IMG/VR virus record: IMGVR_UViG_3300017786_003484
Span: 62,001 to 126,000 of that record
Direction: 5' to 3' (one strand)
Length of the DNA: 64,000 nt
Source: a virus
Positions 25,913-34,344 of the stretch are shown in pieces (the stretch's first letter is position 1; each line of letters opens with the position of its first letter). Position numbers and translations under genes: made by a program. Below the pieces are notes generated by a model that saw only the letters and a list, made by a program, of their open reading frames with translations, was not told the DNA's origin and did not search any database.

Positions 25913-26055
25913 AACAACATGTTGATAATTTAGAAAAGCTAGAAACTAGAATTATGCTTTTTGACGAAAAACTTAGTTTATTAGCAAAAGAAATGATTGA
26001 TATGAAGAACAGACAAGAAGAGCTAATACAGATTATTAAGCAGGGATTAAGATGA
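25846..26055 (+). CDS. short coiled-coil protein, unknown
   Basis: 69 residues, nearly all heptad-patterned helix (LKQHVDNLEKLETRIMLFDEK then LLAKEMIDMKNRQEELIQII). It starts with ATG inside the zinc-finger gene, 67 bases before that gene ends, and itself ends in an ATGA overlap with the next gene. Such a small helical protein near replication genes could be a late-transcription co-activator of the gp33 type, but I see no gp33 signature. Confidence 0.5.
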   Translation: MVDKKNPKEPDGSDLVQQNFELKQHVDNLEKLETRIMLFDEKLSLLAKEMIDMKNRQEELIQIIKQGLR

Positions 26056-26636
26056 GTAGGCCAGACGTAGATATCGACTTTGGTAACCGAGAAGAATTAT
26101 TGCATATACTAGATGGAGTTCCTGCGATGATTTCTACTAACCAAGGTGCAACTAAACATAAGACTGGAGTATACTTTCATCCAGTTTCAGTTGATCCATT
26201 TACTGGTTGGTGCAACCTAGATCATAAAGAAGCAGAAGATGTAGGGTTCTTTAAGTTAGACTTGCTTAATGTAAGTTTTTATTCTAAAGTAAAAGATAAA
26301 GAACAGTTAGATAAATTAATTGCTAAGGAGCCTATTTGGGAGTTATTAACACATGATGATTTTTCTAGTCAGCTCTTGCATGTCAACGGACACGGAGATA
26401 TACTTCGTGCAACAACTCCAACTTCTATTGAACAATTAGCCGCAGTATTAGCAATGATACGTCCTGCAAAACGTTATCTTATAAACAAGAATTGGGATAC
26501 TATAATGAAAGAGGTTTGGGTAAAACCTAAAACCGATGAATATTTCTTTAAGAAATCTCATGCAACAGCCTATGCTATTATGATTGTAGCACAGATGAAT
26601 CTACTATGCGAAGAACTAACTAATCCATCTTCTTAA
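26052..26636 (+). CDS. miniature DnaE-like (C-family DNA polymerase) protein
   Basis: 194 residues. It carries in order the landmarks of bacterial Pol III alpha: RPDVDIDFGNREE at 3-15 (the PDxDxDF catalytic strand), GATKHKTGVYFHPVS (as GTHAGGVVI), GFFKLDLLNV at 65-74 (the KFDFLGL strand with the third Asp), TPTSIEQLAAVLAMIRPAK at 122-140 (as PTSFEDLIALVALYRPG) and FKKSHATAYAIMI at 166-178 (as NKSHAAAYAL). DnaE itself is about 1,100 residues; here PHP, most of fingers and tau-binding parts are absent. All three catalytic Asp appear kept. Whether it polymerises is unknown. Confidence 0.75.
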   Translation: MSRPDVDIDFGNREELLHILDGVPAMISTNQGATKHKTGVYFHPVSVDPFTGWCNLDHKEAEDVGFFKLDLLNVSFYSKVKDKEQLDKLIAKEPIWELLTHDDFSSQLLHVNGHGDILRATTPTSIEQLAAVLAMIRPAKRYLINKNWDTIMKEVWVKPKTDEYFFKKSHATAYAIMIVAQMNLLCEELTNPSS

Positions 26637-26994
26637 CAAGACTAATTTGACGTCTTTTAGTTCTTTTTACAATTACATTTTCTAAACTAGTTAAATGTCC
26701 AGCCAACATTTCAAAATCTTTGGTGGCATATGTTTGTAAGCAATATGAAAAGTTTTTCATTGTAGTTCTAAGAACAATATTAATTGGTAGTAACCGATTA
26801 CTTCCCCACCACCATTCTTCACCTGCTTCAATAAATGCTAATTTCTCTTCTGATGTTTTTAAAAGGTCATACCGGTATACTGTAACAACAGTATTATCGC
26901 TATTTTGTATGATTCCGACAATTTCCTTATCTGCATAGCGAACTAAACTCATAAAAGGGAATTCTTCTAAAAATTGCTGTATTTTTGTATCCAT
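26620..26994 (-). CDS. conserved T4-like phage protein of unknown function, 124 aa
   Basis: Start taken at the ATG complementary to 26992-26994 (MDTKIQQFLEEFPFMSLVRY), since the longer frame would run into the divergent gene at 27057. Features are LVRYADKEIVGIIQNSDNT, EAGEEWWWGSNRLLPINIVL and the basic end KRTKRRQISLVKK. Proteins with the same GEEWWWxSNR-PINI pattern are found in cyanophages, from memory, with no known role. It converges on and overlaps the end of the mini-DnaE gene by 17 bases. Confidence 0.7.
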   Translation of the reverse strand: MDTKIQQFLEEFPFMSLVRYADKEIVGIIQNSDNTVVTVYRYDLLKTSEEKLAFIEAGEEWWWGSNRLLPINIVLRTTMKNFSYCLQTYATKDFEMLAGHLTSLENVIVKRTKRRQISLVKKMD

Positions 26995-27043
26995 ATTACT
27001 ACTTCTATTTAGTAGGAGGACCAGCCGGTTGTTTGTCGTAACT

Positions 27044-27051
27044 GATAAATA
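27044..27051 (+). promoter_or_regulatory. late-type box placing +1 on the next ATG
   Basis: GATAAATA, then exactly five bases, then the ATG at 27057. By T4 late-promoter geometry the ATG is +1. Confidence 0.5.
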
Positions 27052-27056
27052 AACAT

Positions 27057-27863
27057 ATGGGAACATTAAACTCAACAGTCGCGAAAGCAAACTTAAACTA
27101 TGCAGGTGCTGGAACCGGTGCTTCGTTAACAAGACATCATGCTTCTTATACAGATAGAACTATTAGGTGGTTTCAAGGAGTTGATAATCTATTAGATTTA
27201 ACAATTTCTGGTAGTGATAGACGACCATTAAGTCTGCTACACAAAGAAGTCATGCTTATCCTATGGGATAACTACACCAGCACAACTATATTTAAAAGAC
27301 GTGCAATTCCAACAGTAGCAGAAAACGGAGAAGCAAGATTAACCATTTATGCAAGAGATTTAATGACCTCACCACCAGGACGTTATATGTTAAGTGCTAC
27401 AATAGTAGACGGTAGAGGTCTTGAAACAGCATTAACATGGGATCGTTCACAACGGGCTCATTGGGACGTTGAAATTATGGAGGCAGTAGTGCCAATAGGT
27501 AGATCTACCTTTGAAATTACAGAATGGCCTCAAGCAGTAACAGGAACAGATTCGTTTGCAAGTTCATCTACAAACGGTCCATCATATTATAGAAAAGATA
27601 CCAGTCTATTTTCATCAGCAATATATGCAAGTAACTTTACTGGAACAGTTATACTTCAAGGTACTTTAGATGATGTAATCACTGAAGATACTTTATGGGC
27701 AGATTTGGTTCCTCAAGATTCAAACACTCCGATAATTACATATACAGGATTCACAGGAATTGATCCATTCAATTATTATGCAGGCGTAAGATGGCTTCGT
27801 ACAATAATCACAACAGATGTCACTAATGCTGGTACATTAGATAAAATCCTAATTAGAGTATAA
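27057..27863 (+). CDS. probable virion protein, 268 aa
   Basis: Beta-rich throughout: TDRTIRWFQGVDNLLDLTISG, EVMLILWDNYTSTTIFKRRA, GRYMLSATIVDGRGLETALTW, and a C-terminal sandwich-like part with NFTGTVILQGTLDD and YYAGVRWLRTIITTD, which recalls carbohydrate-binding or head-decoration beta-sandwiches. A late-type box precedes it and no ribosome site is present, so the mRNA should be leaderless. Structural role inferred from late promoter and fold type. Confidence 0.65.
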   Translation: MGTLNSTVAKANLNYAGAGTGASLTRHHASYTDRTIRWFQGVDNLLDLTISGSDRRPLSLLHKEVMLILWDNYTSTTIFKRRAIPTVAENGEARLTIYARDLMTSPPGRYMLSATIVDGRGLETALTWDRSQRAHWDVEIMEAVVPIGRSTFEITEWPQAVTGTDSFASSSTNGPSYYRKDTSLFSSAIYASNFTGTVILQGTLDDVITEDTLWADLVPQDSNTPIITYTGFTGIDPFNYYAGVRWLRTIITTDVTNAGTLDKILIRV

Positions 27864-27864
27864 A

Positions 27865-28053
27865 ATGAAATTTAAAAAACGTGAATTAACAGACCTCGAG
27901 AACCGTCTGGTGGCTTTAGCTACGATACCTACATCTTTAGGAATATATTATCTATTTCTTTTGTATATAATACCTTGGTTGTATGAACAATGGCCTATAT
28001 TACAACATTACTTTTCAATGAAAATAGATCAAAACGGAATACATTTCTCTTGA
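27865..28053 (+). CDS. small membrane protein, unknown
   Basis: 62 residues with a central hydrophobic span (LATIPTSLGIYYLFLLYIIPW) after a charged N-terminus, so a single-pass inner-membrane protein. It starts one base after the previous gene. No ribosome site of note. Function unknown. Confidence 0.5.
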   Translation: MKFKKRELTDLENRLVALATIPTSLGIYYLFLLYIIPWLYEQWPILQHYFSMKIDQNGIHFS

Positions 28054-28078
28054 CATTCACCCAATAATATACTATAAT
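28050..28078 (+). promoter_or_regulatory. 61: sigma70-type promoter of the primase gene, leaderless
   Basis: TTGACA at 28050-28055, 17-bp spacer, TATAAT at 28073-28078: full consensus. Six bases separate it from the ATG at 28085, so +1 is the A of ATG. Confidence 0.85.
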
Positions 28079-28084
28079 AGTATT

Positions 28085-29044
28085 ATGAATGTTGTAGAGT
28101 CTACACTCCGAGGTAATCTTCCTCCTTTAAAAACAAATAGTAGCGGTTGGCTGACTATGAATTGTCCTATGTGCATTCACAACGGAGAAAGCCGTCCTGA
28201 TTCAAAAGGAAGAGGCGGTTGGCGTTTTGATAATGACAAAACAGCATACCATTGTTTTAACTGTGGGTATACAACTGGTTGGCGACCTGGAAGTAAGTTA
28301 GGTTTCAAGTTAATTAAGTTGATGCGAATATTAGGCATTGACGAAGCTGAAATACAACGACTTAAAATTTTGTTATGGGATCAAGTTATTGAGGAAGTAG
28401 CAGAAGAAGAACAAGAAGTGTTTAATAAGGAATGGCCAGAAATTCCATATCCTTTTGAACTAACAGATTTAAGAGACGAGGCTGTTGAGTACCTAACAGG
28501 TAGAGGTATATTTGAATTAGCAAAGTGGGAGCAAACAGATCAAATAGGAATGAAACAACGTATTATTTTACCTTATACAGATAATTCAAAAGTAGTTGGT
28601 TATATGGCACGTTGGATAGGCGATCCTCCTAAAGGAACTGCTAAGATGTTAAGAAAGTCTCCAGATGAATTTGTTTTTAATTTAGATAAGCAACCAAAGA
28701 AACGTAAATATACAATAGTATGCGAAGGTGAATATGATGCCTTAGCAATAGGCGGTGTTGCCATACTATCTAATAAAATTAGCAAATATCAAGCACAACT
28801 AATTGAGGATTTAGATACAGAACCGGTAATGTTAGCAGACAAAGATCCAGGTGGCAAGTCGTTAGTTGAAGATGCAATTAACTTAGGATGGAATGTTAGT
28901 TTTCCAGACTGGCCAGCAGGAATAAAAGATGCAAATGAGGCAATATTGCATTTTGGAAGAGTAGCAACCTTGCAAAGTATATTAATGGCGATTGAACACT
29001 CGCCTTTGAAGGTTAAATTATTAATGAGGAGATGGTGTGTATAG
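28085..29044 (+). CDS. 61: DNA primase gp61
   Basis: 319 residues (T4: 342). Zinc finger C27-x2-C30 and C57-x2-C60 (TMNCPMCIHN, YHCFNCGY), then the TOPRIM-type core with IVCEGEYDALAIGG near residue 215 and MLADKDPGGKSL. gp61 makes RNA primers in complex with helicase gp41, which follows 216 bases downstream. Transcribed as a leaderless message from a consensus promoter. It overlaps the next gene by eight bases. Confidence 0.93.
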   Translation: MNVVESTLRGNLPPLKTNSSGWLTMNCPMCIHNGESRPDSKGRGGWRFDNDKTAYHCFNCGYTTGWRPGSKLGFKLIKLMRILGIDEAEIQRLKILLWDQVIEEVAEEEQEVFNKEWPEIPYPFELTDLRDEAVEYLTGRGIFELAKWEQTDQIGMKQRIILPYTDNSKVVGYMARWIGDPPKGTAKMLRKSPDEFVFNLDKQPKKRKYTIVCEGEYDALAIGGVAILSNKISKYQAQLIEDLDTEPVMLADKDPGGKSLVEDAINLGWNVSFPDWPAGIKDANEAILHFGRVATLQSILMAIEHSPLKVKLLMRRWCV

Positions 29045-29270
29045 TTTAACGTTGATCTGGAAAGAAGGACAAAATGATAATGCCTTTTGGGAAGAGGTAA
29101 TCTTATGGATGACTACAGAATTTGGGTTACCCTCATATAAAGTAAGTAATTGGAAGGCTAGACCAATAACACGTTGGGCATATCAATCATCGCTAGACGA
29201 GATGAGATTTAAATTCCGTAATAAAGAAGACCAAATGTTAGCAAAACTTAGATGGGGCAATGATGGCTGA
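29037..29270 (+). CDS. unknown protein between primase and helicase, 77 aa
   Basis: A short protein rich in Trp (LIWKEGQNDNAFWEEVILWMT, NWKARPITRWAY), starting within the last codons of the primase gene and ending inside the first codons of the helicase gene. This double overlap makes co-translation with both likely, so it may assist the primosome. No family recognised. Confidence 0.65.
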   Translation: MYSLTLIWKEGQNDNAFWEEVILWMTTEFGLPSYKVSNWKARPITRWAYQSSLDEMRFKFRNKEDQMLAKLRWGNDG

Positions 29271-30657
29271 AGATGAAATTAAAGAATATAGTTACGAATT
29301 ACAGAAACTTTTTTTAGAGTTTCTTATTTCTAGCAGGGACTTGGCGGCTAGGTGTAATAATGTATTAGATCCAGAATACTTTGATCGTAGATTGCGACCA
29401 GCGGCAAAATTTATTAAAGAATACATTACAGAACATAGTAACGTACCTGATGCAAAACAACTTTCAGCAATTACTACTATAGAAATACAGGAAATTGGCG
29501 ATAAAGCAGAAGAACATAAAAATTGGTTCTTAGATGAGTTTGAAGGATTTTCTAGACATAAAGCACTAGAAGGTGCAATTTTAACTAGTGCTGATTTGCT
29601 TGAAAAAAGTAATTATGGAGAGGTTGAAAATTTAATTAAGTCCGCAGTACAGGTTGGCCTTCCAAAAACATTTGGCACAAATTACTTTGAAAATCCTAAG
29701 TCCAGATTAGAAGGGCTTAAAGATGCAAATGGACAGTTAACAACCGGTTGGGCAACTGTTGATAATAAGCTATATGGTGGATTTAATAGAGGAGAACTAA
29801 ACATTTTTGCAGGTGCATCTGGTGCTGGTAAGAGTTTGTTTCTGCAGAACTTAGGATTAAACTGGGCAAAAGCAGGATTGAATACTGTCTACTTTAGTTT
29901 GGAGTTAAGTGAGGGGTTGTGTTCTATGAGAATGGATGCAATGCTAACCGGAACATCTACTAGAGATGTTTACAAGAAAATTGATGATATTGATTTAAAA
30001 GTTCGCATGATTGGAAAGAAAGCAGGATGTTTACAGATTGTACAGTTACCAAATAGTGTTACTGCCAACGATCTATTAGCATGGATTAGAGAGTTTCAAA
30101 CACAAAGGAAAGTACAAGTTGATGCAATACTTGTAGATTACTTAGACTTAATGATGCCAGCAGGACAAAAAATTAGTGTTGCTGATTTATATATTAAAGA
30201 TAAGATTGTTAGTGAGGAATTGAGAAACTTAGCAGTTACTGAAAATCTATTATTTGCAACTGCATCGCAGTTAAACAGAAGTGCAGTAGAAAGTGTTGAA
30301 TTTGACCATAGTATGATTGCTGGTGGTTTAAGTAAGATACAAACAGCAGATAATGTGTTTGGTATCTATAGCACTCCTAGTATGCGAGAAAGAAATAGAG
30401 TACAACTACAGTTTATGAAGACAAGAAGCAGTAGTGCAGTAGGACAAAAACTTGAATTAGACTTTGATCCAACAACATTACTAATTTCTGATTTAGCAGA
30501 AGATGCTGAACCGGTTGCAAGTTCAGCAACTACGGTGTTTAATAAATTGCATAAAACATCTAGTACAATAGTTTCGCCAGCAGAGCAACCACAAGCAACA
30601 TCTTCTTCTGTTAATAGGGATAAACTTAGAGGATTAGGATTAACGAGAGATGTCTAA
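29260..30657 (+). CDS. 41: replicative helicase gp41 (DnaB-like)
   Basis: 465 residues (T4: 475). The N-terminal helical domain is followed by Walker A AGASGAGKS at 184-192, YFSLELSEGL, the Walker B strand AILVDYLDLMMP, and ATASQLNRSA (H3). gp41 is the hexameric 5'-3' helicase at the fork and partners gp61. Two ATGs in tandem open the gene; the first is used here. A poorly conserved Ser/Thr/Pro-rich tail follows the motor. Confidence 0.95.
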   Translation: MMAEDEIKEYSYELQKLFLEFLISSRDLAARCNNVLDPEYFDRRLRPAAKFIKEYITEHSNVPDAKQLSAITTIEIQEIGDKAEEHKNWFLDEFEGFSRHKALEGAILTSADLLEKSNYGEVENLIKSAVQVGLPKTFGTNYFENPKSRLEGLKDANGQLTTGWATVDNKLYGGFNRGELNIFAGASGAGKSLFLQNLGLNWAKAGLNTVYFSLELSEGLCSMRMDAMLTGTSTRDVYKKIDDIDLKVRMIGKKAGCLQIVQLPNSVTANDLLAWIREFQTQRKVQVDAILVDYLDLMMPAGQKISVADLYIKDKIVSEELRNLAVTENLLFATASQLNRSAVESVEFDHSMIAGGLSKIQTADNVFGIYSTPSMRERNRVQLQFMKTRSSSAVGQKLELDFDPTTLLISDLAEDAEPVASSATTVFNKLHKTSSTIVSPAEQPQATSSSVNRDKLRGLGLTRDV

Positions 30658-31140
30658 ATTTTCTTTTTCATCTCTTGGCGGAATAACATCTGGAGTTTCT
30701 TCAGCAGTCTCACCGTCATCAAATTCTACATTTGGATCGTCTTTAGCATCTGATGTTGCAGATAGGTTATAATTCTGAATGGTATTTCTTAATCTAATAG
30801 TTAATGCGGCATCATCAGCAATAATATCAGCCATTGCTATAAAAGCAACTGTAATTAATTTCATTTCGCTTGTTCCCATAGGAGCACCACTTCGCATTTT
30901 GTTTAGTGCTTGTACAAACCTAGATTGTAATTCATCACTAACTAAAGGTCTTAATGTAATTTTTAAGCGATTTAATTCAGTAGTAGTAATGTCATGGGAT
31001 ACATTGCCTGTTGTTTTTGATACTTTTTCCTTAGGAGGATTGTTACCAACTGATCCGTCAGCACCTGGTGTTGACGAAAAATCTTCGTTAATAACAGATA
31101 AACGATTAATAAATTCACGTATTTCTTGGGCAGATGTCAT
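30640..31140 (-). CDS. unknown protein, 166 aa, minus strand
   Basis: It converges on gp41 and overlaps its end by 18 bases. Helical middle (MKLITVAFIAMADIIADDAALTI) between a charged N-terminus (SAQEIREFINRLSVINED) and an acidic tail. The SAQEIREFINRLSVINE type of N-terminus resembles short tags at the start of several neighbouring virion-like genes in this phage. Function unknown. Confidence 0.6.
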   Translation of the reverse strand: MTSAQEIREFINRLSVINEDFSSTPGADGSVGNNPPKEKVSKTTGNVSHDITTTELNRLKITLRPLVSDELQSRFVQALNKMRSGAPMGTSEMKLITVAFIAMADIIADDAALTIRLRNTIQNYNLSATSDAKDDPNVEFDDGETAEETPDVIPPRDEKENLDISR

Positions 31141-31171
31141 GTTTTCAAATGTCTCCTATGAATGTATTTAC

Positions 31172-31179
31172 CATAAATA
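31172..31179 (+). promoter_or_regulatory. late-type promoter box
   Basis: CATAAATA, eight bases before the ATG at 31188. It probably drives the run of structural-type genes that follows. Confidence 0.5.
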
Positions 31180-31187
31180 GAGTTACT

Positions 31188-31442
31188 ATGCAAATAAAAA
31201 CTAAATCAATTCTAGAAGAAATTACAACGATTGTTCCTAAAAAGGACAAGCATTTAATGGTAGAAGGTCTTGCAGTACAAGCTCTTGCTAGAATATCAAA
31301 CTTGATGAGGGTCATTGAAACTTCATATCCGCCGGATCAAGCACAAGATTTAACTAGACGTTTGCAACTAGCTATTAAAAATGGAGATCCTAAGAAGTTC
31401 ACTCGAGGTGTTAGGATAATTAAAGAAAACGAAAATAAATAA
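31188..31442 (+). CDS. small unknown protein, 84 aa
   Basis: Start taken at the ATG at 31188 (MQIKTKSILEEITTIVPKK), just after a late-type box; an earlier in-frame ATG would lie upstream of that promoter. A basic, helical protein (VQALARISNLMRVIETS, DLTRRLQLAIKNGDPKK). It has almost no leader and no ribosome site. First of a set of co-directional unknown genes up to 36.8 kb. Confidence 0.6.
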   Translation: MQIKTKSILEEITTIVPKKDKHLMVEGLAVQALARISNLMRVIETSYPPDQAQDLTRRLQLAIKNGDPKKFTRGVRIIKENENK

Positions 31443-31447
31443 ACAAA

Positions 31448-32728
31448 ATGAAGATTAAAGACTTAAATGAAAATGATAACTTTCAGATTGACGAAGGCGT
31501 ATTTGGCGATTTAGCAAAACGAGTAGTTAACAAAACAAAAGATGTTGCTAACGGTGTTGGACTTGCTGTTCGCGGACAAGGAGCCAACGAGTTTGCTAAA
31601 CTTACTAACCTAATTGATCAAAAAGCAGTACAGATGTTTAATACTGCTAGACCAGGCGAAAAAGATGCAACTGGTAAAGACTTACCTTTAGGTGATATCG
31701 TAAAGATGGTTGGTAAAGCAATTATGCAGGCAACTAACAATGCAGTTGGTACAAAACAGTTATTAGTTTATATCAAAGAAAATAAAAGAGAAATTATTAA
31801 GAACGTTAATGTAGCAGATAGAGGCGCCGCTGGAGCAGATCAAATGATTCAGTTAATGTTACAAGGTGGTAGTGCTACAGCACCTGAAGGCTTTGGTGTT
31901 GAAGAATGTGTTAGATCAATTTCATTGATTTTTTCTGTTACATTTTTACATATGCAAATCGAAATGGGACAACCTGGACAAGATCAACAGGCAGGCGGAC
32001 CTACACAAACACCAAGTGAAGCTGAAAAGGCAATGGATGATAACCCAGAGTACCAAACAGAATTAAAAACATTCGAACAATTAACTACTAAACTTGCCGG
32101 AGAGTTATATACACCTGGTAATGCATTCTTAGCAAACATACAAGCAAATAATGAATTTCCTGCAAAGCAAGAAGCATTTATTGTTGGATATGCAACAGCC
32201 GTTAAAGCAAAATACTTTAATGCAGATTTAAAAGCATTGGAAACTGCCGCAAACTCAACTACACCAGAATCAGTTATTGACGACAACCAATGGAGAGCAT
32301 CTTTCTTTGGACATATTTCTCCGCAAGTAGCTCAGCAAGTACAACAAAATGCAGACGTTACATCAGCAATACAAACTTTTAAAAATGATTTAGATTCTAT
32401 TACTACTTCTTTTGCTAAATTAGCATTTATTGAAAAGACAGCAAACGAAGTAGCAAATGTTGACGCAACAATGAAAAAATTAATTGACTGGGTTGAAAAA
32501 GCAATTTCGCTTATTAAGACATTACAATTAGGTAAAGCAGGCGGAGGAGCAACAAGTGCTACAACACCACAAGCTGGTAAACCTGATGACGAAGAAGTTT
32601 CTAGTACTACTCAAGGTGGTCCAATGGACGATCCAAATCTACCTAACTGGGAAAAGGTTAAAATGGGATATGATGCATTAGATGCACAAGGGCAAGAAGC
32701 ATTAGTAAAGGCATTGTTTAACAAATGA
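31448..32728 (+). CDS. probable virion protein, 426 aa
   Basis: The N-terminus MKIKDLNENDNFQIDEGVF has the form of a short peptide with a NEN..DEG core, similar in style to the starts of the next two genes (MKIKNIN, MKINEVI). That likeness may mark a shared packaging or propeptide signal. The remainder is Ala-rich helical with an amphipathic domain around FGDLAKRVVNKTKDVANGV. An AATAAATA box lies six bases before the ATG. Probably a head-internal or neck protein; family unknown. Confidence 0.6.
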   Translation: MKIKDLNENDNFQIDEGVFGDLAKRVVNKTKDVANGVGLAVRGQGANEFAKLTNLIDQKAVQMFNTARPGEKDATGKDLPLGDIVKMVGKAIMQATNNAVGTKQLLVYIKENKREIIKNVNVADRGAAGADQMIQLMLQGGSATAPEGFGVEECVRSISLIFSVTFLHMQIEMGQPGQDQQAGGPTQTPSEAEKAMDDNPEYQTELKTFEQLTTKLAGELYTPGNAFLANIQANNEFPAKQEAFIVGYATAVKAKYFNADLKALETAANSTTPESVIDDNQWRASFFGHISPQVAQQVQQNADVTSAIQTFKNDLDSITTSFAKLAFIEKTANEVANVDATMKKLIDWVEKAISLIKTLQLGKAGGGATSATTPQAGKPDDEEVSSTTQGGPMDDPNLPNWEKVKMGYDALDAQGQEALVKALFNK

Positions 32729-34344
32729 AAATAAAAAATATAAACAAAAGAACAGCATTACTTGAAAGTGTATGTTATGATTTAGATAAAGAGCAACGAT
32801 ATATTGTTGAAGGAGTAGTATCAGCCTGGGACGATTTACTTGAGGTTGAGTTAAGACAAGATCAAATCAATAACTTATTTCCTTTAGTACAAAAGTTATC
32901 AGACGAAACAGGTAAAAATAGAACGGCAGTAGGATTAACAAAAGATAAAATTGTAGATACAACAAAAGCCGCCAATGAATATTTAAATAAAGTTGGAAAA
33001 TTATTACAAGATACAAAACCAGTAGAAAATTTTGATAATAAATTTGAAAAATTAAAAACAGATATTAAAACTAAACTAGGTGCAGATAGCAAAATTACTA
33101 CTGGGATAGAAAATTTAGGCAAATATGCTAAAATGAACCCTGGTAAAACAGCATTCGCTATTGGTGTTATGACTGCCTTAGTTGGTATTTCAACTGGTGG
33201 AAGTGCAATAGCTATTGGTGTTGCCGCTACACTCTTAAAAGGTTCTGTTGAAGTACTCAAAGGAGAGAAATTATCTACCGCTGTTGGAAAAGGATTAAAG
33301 ACAGGTGTTATTTCTGGACTTGCCGCAGGTGCATTTAATGCAGTTGGCGATTGGTTGTCAGGTTTACAGGCAGAGGTTGTACCATTTGAAGGATTAGATC
33401 AAATTACTTTTGATGTATCAGGTACAGATGTAATGCCAGGATTTGAATGGAAAGGCTCTATGAGTTTTGAGAATCTAACCGTTCTTCCTTCTGATGCAGA
33501 TTTAGCTGGACAGTTAGTAGCAGAGTTTGCTAAAGGAGATGCATCAGCATTTGATGCCTTAGCAGAATTGGCAAAGAAGTCGTTTACACCAGAGTATACA
33601 GAGCAAATGGCACAATTTGTATCAAATGCAAAAGACATTGCTTTACAAAATGATGCAACTTATCAAGCCATTGTACAAATTCAACAAGGAATAGCATCAG
33701 CCGCCGGCGGTGCAGTAGCAGGTAAGAGTGTAAGTGATGATAGAGGAGAAGATCAACAAGAGTTATTTCAATCGTATACTAATAATGGAATTTTATTAAC
33801 AGAAAGAAGAATTGAAAGATTGTTTGATACTGTAGGGTATTACAATACAAATCCAAATATTGAATTTTTAGGCGAAGGACCAGTTTGGGATACCATTAAG
33901 AAAGATGCTATTGCAAAAGCAAAAGAACTTGCTAAGCCAACTGTAGATAAAGCTAAAACAGTTAGCGGAAATACAATGAATGTTGTTACAGCAGATAAAC
34001 TTAAAAAAGCATGGAAGACAGCAGGAAGTCCAACTGACAGTGAAGTGCTTGCAAGGTTCTTAGAAAAAAATAAAGTATCTCCTGACGTTATTGCAAGTGC
34101 CTATAAAGATTTAAAACTTCCAGATCCAAATGACGATTCGTCACCAGAAGAAAAAGAAGAGAAGGAGTTAGCACTCCGTAAAACTCCACAGATGAAAGAC
34201 GGACAATATGAGTTAGATCTTGCTTCATTGCCACCAGCAGTAAGGCAAGCAACAAGCAATTTATGGGACGAGTTTAATAAACTTACTCCACAGGAACAAG
34301 AAAAGTTTAAAGCAGATCTAAAGAAATCGGAAAATATAACATGA
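32725..34344 (+). CDS. probable virion protein with hydrophobic hairpin, 539 aa
   Basis: Overlaps the previous gene by four bases (ATGA). It begins MKIKNINKRTALLESV. Around residues 137-175 there are Gly/Ala-rich hydrophobic segments (TAFAIGVMTALVGISTGGS, IAIGVAATLLKGSVEVL, then TGVISGLAAGAFNAVGD) able to insert into a membrane. The C-terminal part is charged and helical. Phage proteins of this build are sometimes ejected with DNA to form a channel, which is inference here. Confidence 0.6.
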   Translation: MKIKNINKRTALLESVCYDLDKEQRYIVEGVVSAWDDLLEVELRQDQINNLFPLVQKLSDETGKNRTAVGLTKDKIVDTTKAANEYLNKVGKLLQDTKPVENFDNKFEKLKTDIKTKLGADSKITTGIENLGKYAKMNPGKTAFAIGVMTALVGISTGGSAIAIGVAATLLKGSVEVLKGEKLSTAVGKGLKTGVISGLAAGAFNAVGDWLSGLQAEVVPFEGLDQITFDVSGTDVMPGFEWKGSMSFENLTVLPSDADLAGQLVAEFAKGDASAFDALAELAKKSFTPEYTEQMAQFVSNAKDIALQNDATYQAIVQIQQGIASAAGGAVAGKSVSDDRGEDQQELFQSYTNNGILLTERRIERLFDTVGYYNTNPNIEFLGEGPVWDTIKKDAIAKAKELAKPTVDKAKTVSGNTMNVVTADKLKKAWKTAGSPTDSEVLARFLEKNKVSPDVIASAYKDLKLPDPNDDSSPEEKEEKELALRKTPQMKDGQYELDLASLPPAVRQATSNLWDEFNKLTPQEQEKFKADLKKSENIT

